DNA of 64,000 bases from Corynebacterium sputi DSM 45148 (GTDB taxonomy: Bacteria > Actinomycetota > Actinomycetes > Mycobacteriales > Mycobacteriaceae): contig NZ_ATYV01000004.1 of the NCBI RefSeq assembly GCF_000427865.1, forward strand, positions 110,764 through 174,763. The letters run 5' to 3'. The number at the start of each line of letters is the position of its first letter. Position 1 is the stretch's first letter. Position numbers and translations under genes: made by a program. Of this stretch, positions 43,879 through 53,808 are shown in pieces. Under the pieces are notes generated by a model. That model was not told the origin of the DNA and made no database searches. It saw only the letters and a list, made by a program, of their open reading frames with translations.

Positions 43879-45702
43879 TCACCAGGCGTGGTGGACCTCT
43901 GCCTGGTTGTACACCGGGGTGTCGATGCCCTCATGGCGAGCCTTCAGCTGCAGCGCGAGGTACCGCGAGTAGTGGCGGGACTGGTGCAGATTGCCGCCAT
44001 GGAACCAGAGGTTCTCCACTTGGGTGGGCTTCCACATGTTGCGGAGTTCGCCTTCCCACGGTCCTGGGTCCTTGGTTGTGTCCGAGCCGAGTCCCCAGCA
44101 GCGTCCAACCTTCTCTGCGGTCGGTTCATCGATCAGCTGGGCAACCCATCCGTTCATGGATCCGTATCCGGTGGCAAGCACGACTACGTCGGCGGGAAGC
44201 TCGGTGCCGTCGGTAAGCACAGCAGTGTCCTCGGTGAGGTGGTCGATGCTAACGCCCGACTGCACCGGGATGTCGCCATTGGCAACAAGTTCGCAGGCAC
44301 CCACATCGATGTAATAGCCGGAGCCGCGACGCAGGTACTTAAGGAAGAGGCCGGAGTCGTCGTCGCCAAAGTCGTTCATGAAGCCGACTGCCTCGAGGCT
44401 GTCATAGAAGTCTTTGTCGTCCTCGCGGATCTTGTCGAACGCAACCTTCTGGACGCCCGGAAGAACCTTGTACGGCCATGAAGCAAAGAGCAGGTCGGCG
44501 GAGTCAGTGTCGATGCCAGCGTCAAGGGCATCCTCGGAGTACAGAGGACCGAAGATCTCCCGCATCAGCGAATCAGACTTCACGATGTGTGTTGAGGAGC
44601 GCTGAACCATCACGGGCTTTGCGCCATTCTCTACGAGATCCGCACAAATGTCGTGGGCAGAGTTGTTCGCTCCGAGCACTACGACGTTCTTGCCCTCATC
44701 AGCAGCACCGCCTGGGTGCTCAGAGGAGTGCCGGATATCGCCGCGGAAAACGTCCGCGCCCGGAAGTTCCGGCTTGTTCGGCACACCAGACATGCCCGTG
44801 GCGAAGATCAACTGGGTCGGACGCAGCTCCACCGGCTCGCCCTCACGGACGACGGTGACGGTCCAGGTACCGCTCGACTCATCCCACACTGCATTGCGGC
44901 ACTCAGTCGAAGACCAATAGTCCAGGTCCATGATCCCCACGTAATGCTCCAGCCAGTCCCCCATCTTGTCCTTCGGGGTGAATACCGGCCAGGAGTCCGG
45001 GAACGGGAGGTACGGGAGGTGGTCGTACCAAACCGGGTCGTGGAGGCAGAGCGAGTGGTAGCGACCGCGCCACTGATCACCCGGGCGCGGATGCTTGTCG
45101 ATGACCAGGGTGGGAACTCCCTGATGCTTCAACCGCGCTGCCAACGCGATGCCACCTTGACCGCCGCCAATGACGAGGGCGTAGGGCTGTTCGCTGTAGC
45201 CCAACGACGCCTTGCGCTCCTCCCGGTGGTCCAACCAGTTGCGCTTGTCATTGCCACTGCCGTGGATGACGCCGTTCTCGCGGCGACGTCCCTTCGGCTC
45301 AGGGTGTTCGAGCAGCTCTCGGGCGGAGGTCATCATGGTCCAGACCTTGCCGCCACGCACTCGGGCAATGCCGCGGCACGCAAACTCTGCGGTATCCACG
45401 GAGAAGTGGATGCGAGTGACGCCGTCGCCCTCGTCCGCTGCGTCGCCGTCCAGTGCGATGTTCGACAGGCGGCACCTGGGCCATGTGGAAGCGACCATTT
45501 CGGCGATGGCTGATGCGCCCTCAACCGTTGTCAGGTTCCACGTGAAGCCCAGCAAGTCCCGCCAGAAGCCATCTTCTTCAAACAGGTCAGCCACCGCTGA
45601 AGCGGCGCTGTCTGCTGAGTCTGCATTCGTCGCGGCTTGGAAGCCGTCCAACCACTGCGTCGCGCTCTCATTGAGCGATTCCCTGGTGACAGTCTGCGTC
45701 AT
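43879..45702 (-). CDS. Flavin-containing monooxygenase with NTF2-like domain
   Basis: FAD/NADPH monooxygenase of 607 residues. The first 135 residues look like an NTF2/SnoaL-type domain (LFEEDGFWRDLLGFTWNL, later HFSVDTAEFACRGIARVRGG). The catalytic part then shows the FAD loop GGGQGG at 179-184, GRYHSLCLHDP, the FMO/Baeyer-Villiger fingerprint FRGDIRHSSEHPGG (close to FxGxxxHxxxW), the NADPH loop VVVLGANNSAHDICADL and a late VVLATGY. Such fusions are found in actinobacterial class B monooxygenases; the substrate is unknown. ATG with AAGGAG at 7 bases. It stands alone between terminators. Confidence 0.85.
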   Translation of the reverse strand: MTQTVTRESLNESATQWLDGFQAATNADSADSAASAVADLFEEDGFWRDLLGFTWNLTTVEGASAIAEMVASTWPRCRLSNIALDGDAADEGDGVTRIHFSVDTAEFACRGIARVRGGKVWTMMTSARELLEHPEPKGRRRENGVIHGSGNDKRNWLDHREERKASLGYSEQPYALVIGGGQGGIALAARLKHQGVPTLVIDKHPRPGDQWRGRYHSLCLHDPVWYDHLPYLPFPDSWPVFTPKDKMGDWLEHYVGIMDLDYWSSTECRNAVWDESSGTWTVTVVREGEPVELRPTQLIFATGMSGVPNKPELPGADVFRGDIRHSSEHPGGAADEGKNVVVLGANNSAHDICADLVENGAKPVMVQRSSTHIVKSDSLMREIFGPLYSEDALDAGIDTDSADLLFASWPYKVLPGVQKVAFDKIREDDKDFYDSLEAVGFMNDFGDDDSGLFLKYLRRGSGYYIDVGACELVANGDIPVQSGVSIDHLTEDTAVLTDGTELPADVVVLATGYGSMNGWVAQLIDEPTAEKVGRCWGLGSDTTKDPGPWEGELRNMWKPTQVENLWFHGGNLHQSRHYSRYLALQLKARHEGIDTPVYNQAEVHHAW

Positions 45703-45808
45703 TTCCCACTCCTTCTTACGTCATGGAGTTGTGTCATGGATCACAACGAGAACAAACGTAACGGGACACCAAGTTACTTGTCACTAACTATTTTTCGGCA
45801 GATACGAC

Positions 45809-45848
45809 GAATAGCCCGCTACCAGCGAACACTGGTAGTGGGCCATTC
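45809..45848 (-). terminator. Hairpin downstream of adenosine deaminase gene
   Basis: Stem GCCCGCTACCAG / CTGGTAGTGGGC (one G-T pair), extendable by GAAT/ATTC, with a CGAACA loop, in the 228-base gap between the monooxygenase start and the add stop. No T-run follows directly on the minus strand, so termination is probable but not certain. Confidence 0.6.
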
Positions 45849-45930
45849 GTTAAGTACTTACGAATACAGTTCGAGATGAACTTCTTGTGGACGATTTACG
45901 CCCCACAGGAGGCATCTGGCAGGGCGGAAA

Positions 45931-47115
45931 CTAGCCGCCGTCGAGCACCGACTCGACCTCTTCGTCGACGTCGACTTCACCGTCGTTGTCACGGTCGGTC
46001 AGACGCAGGAACTCCGGGTAGACCTGGGTATCCAGGATCTGCTCGCGGGTCGGCAGGTCCACAAAGGCGTTCTCCAGCGCGTTAGCCACGAGCTGGAACA
46101 GGTCGGTGAAGCCGTAACCGAAGTTGTCGACCAGCACCATCATCTCGTCCGTCATGGTCGTGCCGGTGAGCAGACGGTTGTCGGTGTTGACGGTGCAAGT
46201 GAAGCCCAGGTCGTCGAGAAGCGGGAACGGGTGGTCGGCGATGTCGTCGACTGCACCGGTCTGCACGTTCGAGGTCGGGCACAGCTCCAGCGGGATGCGC
46301 TGGTCGCGGACGTAACCGGACAGGAACTGGAGGTCGATGCCATCCAGGGTCGCGGTGAAGTCCTCGTAGATGCGGAAACCGTGGCCGATGCGGTTACAGC
46401 CGACGATGATGGCCTTGCGGATCGAATCCACGCCACCGGTCTGGCCAGCGTCCACAGTGGACGGGGCGAGCTTGCGGCGCAGGAGGTCAAATGCCTCCTT
46501 ATGGTTCTCGATCGGGTTGCCCTGCTCCGGGCCTTCCAGGCCGAATGCCACCAGGTACGGGTGGTCAGAATTCTCCGGAACGTTGTCGACAACCAGTCGC
46601 GCGATTTCCTCGGAGCGGTTCTCGTCTCGGCGGGCGCAGATGATACCGCGGGCGGTGATCGTCTTACCCTCGTACTCGGCAGCATCCTCGCCGTCGCGGA
46701 GGCCCTCGGCGATTGCATCGGCGACGTCCTGGAGCGTCAGTCCCTTACGCAGGTGCCGCTCCGGAGAGATACGCAGCTCGGCGTAGACGACGTTGTCACG
46801 GGCCAGGTCCAGGACAGCTTCGCGGGTGATCCTGATGATCGCATCGGTGGTCTGGGTCAGTGCCAGGAGGTGCTTCTCCACCTCGGCACGGTTCTTGTCG
46901 CAATGGGAGTCACAGCGCTTGACGAACCATGCGGCAAGTTCGTCGGGGTTGGTGTACGGCAGGTCGTCGTAGTTCTGTGCTTCGGCCAACTCAATCAGAG
47001 TCTCCGGTCGAATACCTCCGACGATGTGATCGTGCAGAACTACCTTCGGCAGCCCCGCGACGACACGTGCCTCAACCTGCTGAGAGTTCGCGTCGGATAC
47101 ATCCATAGTGTGCAT
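45931..47115 (-). CDS. add: Adenosine deaminase with EF-hand-like tail
   Basis: Zinc hydrolase of 394 residues deaminating adenosine and deoxyadenosine. Zinc ligands are in VVLHDHIVGGIRPETL (HxH), the catalytic Glu/His segment in GCNRIGHGFRI, then LELCPTSNVQTG and the late zinc Asp in VNTDNRLLTGTTMTDE, where the usual second Asp is Asn. The last 23 residues are unusual: DRDNDGEVDVDE (about 374-385) fits the EF-hand calcium-loop pattern DxDxDGxxxxxE. ATG at 47115 has TAGCGT 8 bases upstream. Works with upp and purine genes in salvage. Neighbourhood resembles Rv3313c. Confidence 0.9.
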   Translation of the reverse strand: MHTMDVSDANSQQVEARVVAGLPKVVLHDHIVGGIRPETLIELAEAQNYDDLPYTNPDELAAWFVKRCDSHCDKNRAEVEKHLLALTQTTDAIIRITREAVLDLARDNVVYAELRISPERHLRKGLTLQDVADAIAEGLRDGEDAAEYEGKTITARGIICARRDENRSEEIARLVVDNVPENSDHPYLVAFGLEGPEQGNPIENHKEAFDLLRRKLAPSTVDAGQTGGVDSIRKAIIVGCNRIGHGFRIYEDFTATLDGIDLQFLSGYVRDQRIPLELCPTSNVQTGAVDDIADHPFPLLDDLGFTCTVNTDNRLLTGTTMTDEMMVLVDNFGYGFTDLFQLVANALENAFVDLPTREQILDTQVYPEFLRLTDRDNDGEVDVDEEVESVLDGG

Positions 47116-47190
47116 GTCGAAATACGCTAGCCGAGACTCTTCCTCAGGTCATATCAATCGCGGGCCGAGTTGGTCTGGCACACTGCCCCC

Positions 47191-48558
47191 GTGAGTATTT
47201 CCCATGCAGTTCCAGAGAATCGTACGGCGCGTGACATGCGTCGAATTGCCACAGTCGCAGTGGCTACGGCCCTCCCGCTGACCATCGCGGCGCCCGTATC
47301 GGCGCAAGAGGCTGAGCCTCTGACCTGGAATGATAATGAGAATCTGCAGGATCTGCGGTACGACGAGGAGGTCCTCGACTGGGCAGAACTCCGCGATCCT
47401 TCGGACTGCAGGTACCAGCAGAACCCCCCGGATCCGATCCCTGTGGGTGTGGGTGAAGATCCCGAAGAAATTGTAGACGAGACCACCATCTCGAACCCCC
47501 AAACGGCCATCCCCGATCCACTTCCGGCCCCCTCTGCGACACCTGGCGGACCACAGATGGAGGAATGCGGCATGGTTGCGGCACCTGGGTTCCAGGTTCC
47601 GGAGGAGATGTCCTCCACCGCTTGGATGGTCGCGGATCTCAATTCTGGAGAGGTTCTCGCCAGTCAGGACCCGCACGGGCGCTACCGACCTGCATCAATC
47701 ATCAAAGTCTTGGTTGCTATCACTGCGATTAGGGAGCTGAACCTCGAAGACACCATCGAGGTGACCTACGAGGATGCCTCGGTCATCGGATCCCGAGCGG
47801 GGCTAGTCGACGGGGTCCAGTACTCCGTCGAAACGCTCCTGCAGGGACTGCTCCTGAACTCCGGCAATGACTGCGCCAGTGCGCTAGTCCGCGCACTGGG
47901 CGGGGAGCAGGAGACGGTTCGCAAGGTCAACGAACTGGCCAAGGAACTCGGCGCTACCGACACCCGTGTGTATGACGTCTCCGGGCTGGAAGCCCCCGGC
48001 CAGATGACTTCCGCTTTCGATCTCGCATTGTTCTACCGCGCTGCCTTCGAGAATGAGACCTACCGAAAGCTCTCCGCCACTACCCTCGCAACGATGCCAG
48101 GAGACGGCGAGCTTATCGAGGACTTTGAGATGTCCAATGACAACCAGCTCCTGCAGTCCGAGTACGAAGGTGCCCTCGGCGGAAAGACTGGCTTCACTGA
48201 CGAAGCTCGGCACACCTTCGTCGGCGTCAGTGAACGCGGAGACCGACGGCTGGCTGCGATCGTCCTGGACAACCCCGCCACGGTCACTCGCCCGTGGGAA
48301 GAGGCGGTGAACCTCAGCGATGCCGGCTACATGACCCCCGCCGGGCAGTCGGTGGGAAGCCTCAACGAACTGCGCCACCTGAGCCCGGAAGCGGCTGAAC
48401 GAGTCGGCGACGACCCCGCAGACCACCCAGCACTTGCCGACTCAGTCGAGGACAGCGGCAACGCACTGTGGATTGCCGGTGGCCTACTTGCCGCGGTGAT
48501 CCTTCTCGCCGTGGGCACCTTCGCCCTTGGTTCGCGTAAACGCCGAGGTAATCGCTGA
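47191..48558 (+). CDS. D-alanyl-D-alanine carboxypeptidase (PBP, S11)
   Basis: Penicillin-binding protein of about 455 residues that trims the pentapeptide of peptidoglycan outside the cell. An N-terminal signal (about 17-38, ending PVSAQE) is followed by an acidic Pro-rich region. The S11 domain has SxxK in RPASIIKV (Ser169-Lys172), SGN at 224-226 and KTG in GALGGKTGFTD. A C-terminal helix (ALWIAGGLLAAVILLAVGTF) and a basic end anchor it. GTG at 47191 is chosen since it begins a typical signal peptide; an ATG at 47236 is possible. It is divergent from add. Its last 75 bases overlap the yihY gene on the other strand. Confidence 0.91.
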   Translation: MSISHAVPENRTARDMRRIATVAVATALPLTIAAPVSAQEAEPLTWNDNENLQDLRYDEEVLDWAELRDPSDCRYQQNPPDPIPVGVGEDPEEIVDETTISNPQTAIPDPLPAPSATPGGPQMEECGMVAAPGFQVPEEMSSTAWMVADLNSGEVLASQDPHGRYRPASIIKVLVAITAIRELNLEDTIEVTYEDASVIGSRAGLVDGVQYSVETLLQGLLLNSGNDCASALVRALGGEQETVRKVNELAKELGATDTRVYDVSGLEAPGQMTSAFDLALFYRAAFENETYRKLSATTLATMPGDGELIEDFEMSNDNQLLQSEYEGALGGKTGFTDEARHTFVGVSERGDRRLAAIVLDNPATVTRPWEEAVNLSDAGYMTPAGQSVGSLNELRHLSPEAAERVGDDPADHPALADSVEDSGNALWIAGGLLAAVILLAVGTFALGSRKRRGNR

Positions 48559-49635
48559 TAGCCGGTACCGCCCAGAGGCTGAGGTGCCAGATTCGGCCTC
48601 TTGGTGATCTTCTGGAGCGGCCGGAGTAAATCCGGCTTCCGAGGCTGCCTCCGGTCGGATCATGACGACCGCCGGCGGCGGAGCATCCACCTCCACATTC
48701 GCCATGCCTTCCTTGGACGTGGCGGTCAACGCCGCAAGGTACATCGTCATCCGCCACAGCAGGTAGAGGATGACCATCAAACCGATGACCGGCCCGAACA
48801 TCGCACCCGCGGGGTTACGCAAAGCAGAGGCGAAGAACAGCGAACCGAAGGACTTGATCAGTTCCAGCCCGATCGCACCAAGGATCGCGTACCCACATGC
48901 CGGGCGGGTCGGCACGAAACCGAACGGCAGTGCTTTGAGCATCCAGAAGAATAAGATCCAGTTCGCCAGCAGTCCAATTACGAGCGTCGCTGCCCGGATG
49001 AGGAAACGGTCTAGGTCGTTGTCCCCCCGGTCGATGTAGTCAAGGATCCGTTGCAAAACTCCGGAGGACCCGATGGCGGTGACGGTGAACGTCAGGATGA
49101 TCATCAGGCCCATGCCCACTAGGACCAGCAGGTCGCGGAGTTTTCCCAGGAGCCAATGCTCAGGGACGATGTTGCGCTTCCAGATGGACGTCATGCCCCG
49201 GCGCAGGGTCGTCATCCAATACAGGCCCGTCCACATACCAACGAGGAACGCCACCGTGGCCACCGAGCCTGTCTGAGTGATGGCCGTCTGCATCACGTCG
49301 ATGATGGTGTCTCCGAACTGGCCGCCAATGTTTTCCCGGACTACGTCTTCAACCCGTTCAGAGAGCTCAGGGCTGCCGCCAAGGATGTAACCGGCGACGG
49401 AGAACATCACCATCAACAGTGGGACCACCGCGAGCACCGAGAAATACGTGATGCCAGCGGCGTACTGGCTTCCGCCCTGCTGGGAGTACCGCTCCTGCAT
49501 CTCAAACAGGCGGTTGTACACCTCGGACCGGGCGCGGATTTTGTCGTTCAGGGTCTCCTTTGGCGCGTCACCCCACCGCTCGACACCGTATTCGTCAATG
49601 TGAACGTTCGGCTTGCCGTCTGACGAGGCGGCCAT
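48484..49635 (-). CDS. YihY/UPF0761 family inner-membrane protein
   Basis: Membrane protein of about 383 residues in the YihY (BrkB-like) family; some members are called ribonuclease BN by old error. It has six helices; the first region contains QGGSQYAAGITYFSVLAVVPLLMVMFS, cited by parts, with the conserved AAGITYFSVLA. Later parts are LRRGMTSIWKRN, FVPTRPACGYAILGAIGLEL and GPVIGLMVILYLLWRMT. A hydrophilic C-terminal tail of about 70 residues follows. ATG at 49635 has AAAGG 8 bases upstream. The coding end overlaps the carboxypeptidase gene on the opposite strand by 75 bases. Function not established. Confidence 0.88.
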   Translation of the reverse strand: MAASSDGKPNVHIDEYGVERWGDAPKETLNDKIRARSEVYNRLFEMQERYSQQGGSQYAAGITYFSVLAVVPLLMVMFSVAGYILGGSPELSERVEDVVRENIGGQFGDTIIDVMQTAITQTGSVATVAFLVGMWTGLYWMTTLRRGMTSIWKRNIVPEHWLLGKLRDLLVLVGMGLMIILTFTVTAIGSSGVLQRILDYIDRGDNDLDRFLIRAATLVIGLLANWILFFWMLKALPFGFVPTRPACGYAILGAIGLELIKSFGSLFFASALRNPAGAMFGPVIGLMVILYLLWRMTMYLAALTATSKEGMANVEVDAPPPAVVMIRPEAASEAGFTPAAPEDHQEAESGTSASGRYRLSAITSAFTRTKGEGAHGEKDHRGK

Positions 49636-49766
49636 ACACGGACCTTTCTGACAGGTCGGACGACCTGCGCGGGTACGACTTAAATTCTCCAAGGAAACTT
49701 AAGAAGAAACTTAACTGTCGTGCCCGCCTCGGCGCCACCTGCTTCAGGCCAGCGATACCTCCGGTG

Positions 49767-51241
<1,475 letters not shown>

Positions 51242-51256
51242 CGGGTCTACCTTTCT

Positions 51257-52201
51257 CTACCTGTACTCGACCACCACCGGTGCGTGGTCGGTCCACCGCT
51301 GATCATAAGCCAGCGGGCGGTCGACCCTGGCCGAGGTCACGCGCTCGAGCATCGGAGCAGTGACCGCCTGGTAGTCGATGCGCCAGCCGGCATTCGTGTC
51401 GAAGGCCTGTCCGCGGTAGGTCCACCATGAGTACGGTCCGTCTTCCTCCGGGTGCAGTCGCCGCACCGCATCGAACCACACCGGCGACTCTGTTGCCTGT
51501 GGCGCGGTCCACTCGGAGCCATCGGTGAACGCACCGGCGGTCAGCTCCTTTTCCGAGGCGTTCAGCAGGGACGGCTGCGGCGCCTCGTCCGGCCAGTTGC
51601 CGAACACCGAGGACATCCAGTTGCGCTCCTGCGGCAAGAAACCGGACTTATTGCGGTTGCCCTTGTGGTTCTTCAGATCCTGCTCGCGATGGCAGATGTT
51701 CCAGTCGCCGCCGATGACAACGTTGCCAGCATTTCCGGTTGCCGCCAGGAAGTCCCCGAAGGCGTCGAGGAAGCGGTACTTCTCGTCCTGCTTTTCCGTC
51801 AGCGCAGAGCCGGACGGCAGGTACAGCGACGCCACGGTCACCGCTTCGCCGATGCCGGAGTCCTCAGCGGAAACAGTCGCCGACAAGTACCGACCGCACG
51901 CGTCGAACTCCTCAGAGCCGAAACCGACCTGTACGTTCGTCAGTTCTTTCCGAGACAGAATCCCGACGCCCGCGCGCCCCTTCGCCAGCTGATTCTCCGC
52001 GTTGTACCAGTGCCATCCATCGTCGATCGCAGGGGCAAGTGCCTTCTCAGCCTGTGCATCGGTGGCCCGGACCTCCTGCAGGAGGATGATGTCGGCATCG
52101 GTTTCGGCTAGCCACGGCAGCATGCCGAGGTTGTTGTCGTGCCGTTCCTTCACCGCTGCGCGGATTCCGTTTACGTTCAGTGTCGCGATAGTCAGACTCA
52201 T
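51257..52201 (-). CDS. xthA: Exodeoxyribonuclease III / AP endonuclease
   Basis: Mg-dependent AP endonuclease and 3'-exonuclease for base-excision repair, about 314 residues. Family motifs are LTIATLNVNGIRAA, ILLQEVRATDAQ with the metal Glu, GRAGVGILSRK, VASLYLPSG, GGDWNICHREQDLKN with Asp and Asn, YSWWTYRGQAFDTNAGWRID and a final RWTDHAPVVVEY with the catalytic Asp-His. ATG at 52201 is preferred: TACGCT lies exactly 7 bases upstream (leaderless) and the conserved domain opens at once. The longer frame upstream has no support. Confidence 0.93.
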   Translation of the reverse strand: MSLTIATLNVNGIRAAVKERHDNNLGMLPWLAETDADIILLQEVRATDAQAEKALAPAIDDGWHWYNAENQLAKGRAGVGILSRKELTNVQVGFGSEEFDACGRYLSATVSAEDSGIGEAVTVASLYLPSGSALTEKQDEKYRFLDAFGDFLAATGNAGNVVIGGDWNICHREQDLKNHKGNRNKSGFLPQERNWMSSVFGNWPDEAPQPSLLNASEKELTAGAFTDGSEWTAPQATESPVWFDAVRRLHPEEDGPYSWWTYRGQAFDTNAGWRIDYQAVTAPMLERVTSARVDRPLAYDQRWTDHAPVVVEYR

Positions 52202-52208
52202 GCCGTAC

Positions 52209-52214
52209 AGCGTA
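52209..52214 (-). promoter_or_regulatory. -10 element of leaderless xthA
   Basis: TACGCT on the minus strand, 7 bases before the xthA ATG, in the 117-base divergent gap shared with the J-domain-like gene. Confidence 0.5.
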
Positions 52215-52318
52215 TCGATGGCCCCGACGGTGGTCCCTCTGGCTATTCGCGCCCTCGCATCAGGGGTCAAGAATCGTTACGCTGCTTCGGTAACCCAAAA
52301 CACGCCCGAGGAGCACAC

Positions 52319-53509
52319 GTGGCTAATCATTTCGACTTTTATTCGTCGTTGAACCTGTCCCAGTCGGACTCTCCGACCGAGCTGCACAACGCCATCCAAT
52401 CGCGCCTCGGCGTTCTCCAGAGCCAGGGTGCTCCGGTCGACAGTGCAGAGGTTCAGCAACTTCTTGTTGCAGATCAGATCCTCGGGCATCCGGAAAACCG
52501 GGTCCGGTACGACGCACGTCTCGAGGACCCCTCTGCCCCGCCCATGGGAGTCACCGAACTTCGTGCGCTGGGCAGCACTGGGCGTTTCCCTGATGAAGGT
52601 GCGCCCAATTCGTTCGCACCGACCTCGGCACGCCCGGAGAAGCAGGACGCACCGGCAGCCCTGGAGGAGGGCTCCACCTCGGTAATGCCTGCGGCGTCCC
52701 CGTCTACTCCGGCTGCGCCGGCAACCCCCTCTGCTCCCGACGCCCAGTCCTCACCCTCCATCCCCACACCACGCCAGGAACCGACTTTCCCTCCGGCTCC
52801 GTCCTCCTACTCCACCCCGAGTGCCCCGCCGGCGGCCCCCAAGGCCCCGGAGTCTGGCGCTCAGCCGCCGTTCGGCCAGGGCAGTCGGGGGTTCGCTCCG
52901 CAGGGCGCTCCCGCCCCTCGGCCCTCCTCTGACTCGAAGGCACCGCAGCCTCCTCAGTCTCCGTACACCGCGCCGCCTGCTGGCCCCGCCACACCGGCAG
53001 AGACCAGCGCTCCCAAGCAGCTTCCTGGCCCCCTGGCGCCGCTTACTAGCGCACCGGTGACCGCGAAGGCACTGGTGTTCACCCTGCTGGGCACCGGCGT
53101 CGTCGGCATTCTCGGGCTGCTCGGCTCACTGTTCACCGCGGTCAATGCACTGGCCAGCACGAACTCCAGTGATGCCCAAAACATCGACATGATCTTCGGT
53201 GAGGGCTTCGGCGACCTCATTCTGGATATGTCCTGGATGCTGATCACCCCGGCTGCAGTGCTGTTTGCTGTCATCACCTTGGCCTCGGTCGGTGCCGCTG
53301 ACCGAGTTCTGCGGGTTCCCGGTTCTCTGAGCCCGATCTCGGTCACCGCCACCGGTGCCGTCATCACTGTGCTGTCGCTAACGGCCGCGATTCTCAGCGT
53401 GGGCATCATGCTGACCATTGCGACGGTTCTCACCACGATTGCCGGTGTCGCCATCATCGTGCTCGCATGGCTCCCAGCTACAGCCCCGTGGTTCACCCGC
53501 ACGGCATAA
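52319..53509 (+). CDS. Membrane protein with J-domain-like N-terminus
   Basis: Protein of about 396 residues, function unknown. Residues 4-72 look like a degenerate J-domain-type helical hairpin (HFDFYSSLNLSQSDSPTELH and ADQILGHPENRVRYDARLED), without a clear HPD motif, the tripeptide HPE standing in its place. A long Pro/Ala/Ser-rich disordered linker (about 75-240) follows, then four hydrophobic helices, among them ALVFTLLGTGVVGILGLLG and MLTIATVLTTIAGVAIIVLA. GTG start with GAGGAG 5 bases upstream. A terminator follows. It may tether or sense chaperone clients at the membrane, but that is a guess. Confidence 0.75.
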   Translation: MANHFDFYSSLNLSQSDSPTELHNAIQSRLGVLQSQGAPVDSAEVQQLLVADQILGHPENRVRYDARLEDPSAPPMGVTELRALGSTGRFPDEGAPNSFAPTSARPEKQDAPAALEEGSTSVMPAASPSTPAAPATPSAPDAQSSPSIPTPRQEPTFPPAPSSYSTPSAPPAAPKAPESGAQPPFGQGSRGFAPQGAPAPRPSSDSKAPQPPQSPYTAPPAGPATPAETSAPKQLPGPLAPLTSAPVTAKALVFTLLGTGVVGILGLLGSLFTAVNALASTNSSDAQNIDMIFGEGFGDLILDMSWMLITPAAVLFAVITLASVGAADRVLRVPGSLSPISVTATGAVITVLSLTAAILSVGIMLTIATVLTTIAGVAIIVLAWLPATAPWFTRTA

Positions 53510-53548
53510 AAGCCCTCACGCCGTTAACTCGGCGACCATGACCCGGAC

Positions 53549-53580
53549 AGCACCCTTCCCCCCGCGGAGGGGTGCTTTCT
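53549..53580 (+). terminator. Terminator after J-domain-like gene
   Basis: Stem AGCACCCTTCC / GGAGGGGTGCT (one G-T pair) followed by TTCTGTT. The 228 bases from here to icd hold its promoter region and no gene that I can see. Confidence 0.85.
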
Positions 53581-53808
53581 GTTACATTCTCGAAAACTAT
53601 GGCAATAAACGAAGAACTTTCCATACGGAAATGGAACGGCGGGCTACGGGCTAACAGCGGTGAACTGCAGCACATATGTACTCCAGATAGCATCGTCGCC
53701 TGACCTGCGACGGCATCTCCGCCGTGAAAGACCCACCCGGTCTGGGTTATCGTGGACACATCAAGACGTAAATTACGTAGTCCTTCACCACATAGGAGTT
53801 CTATCTAC

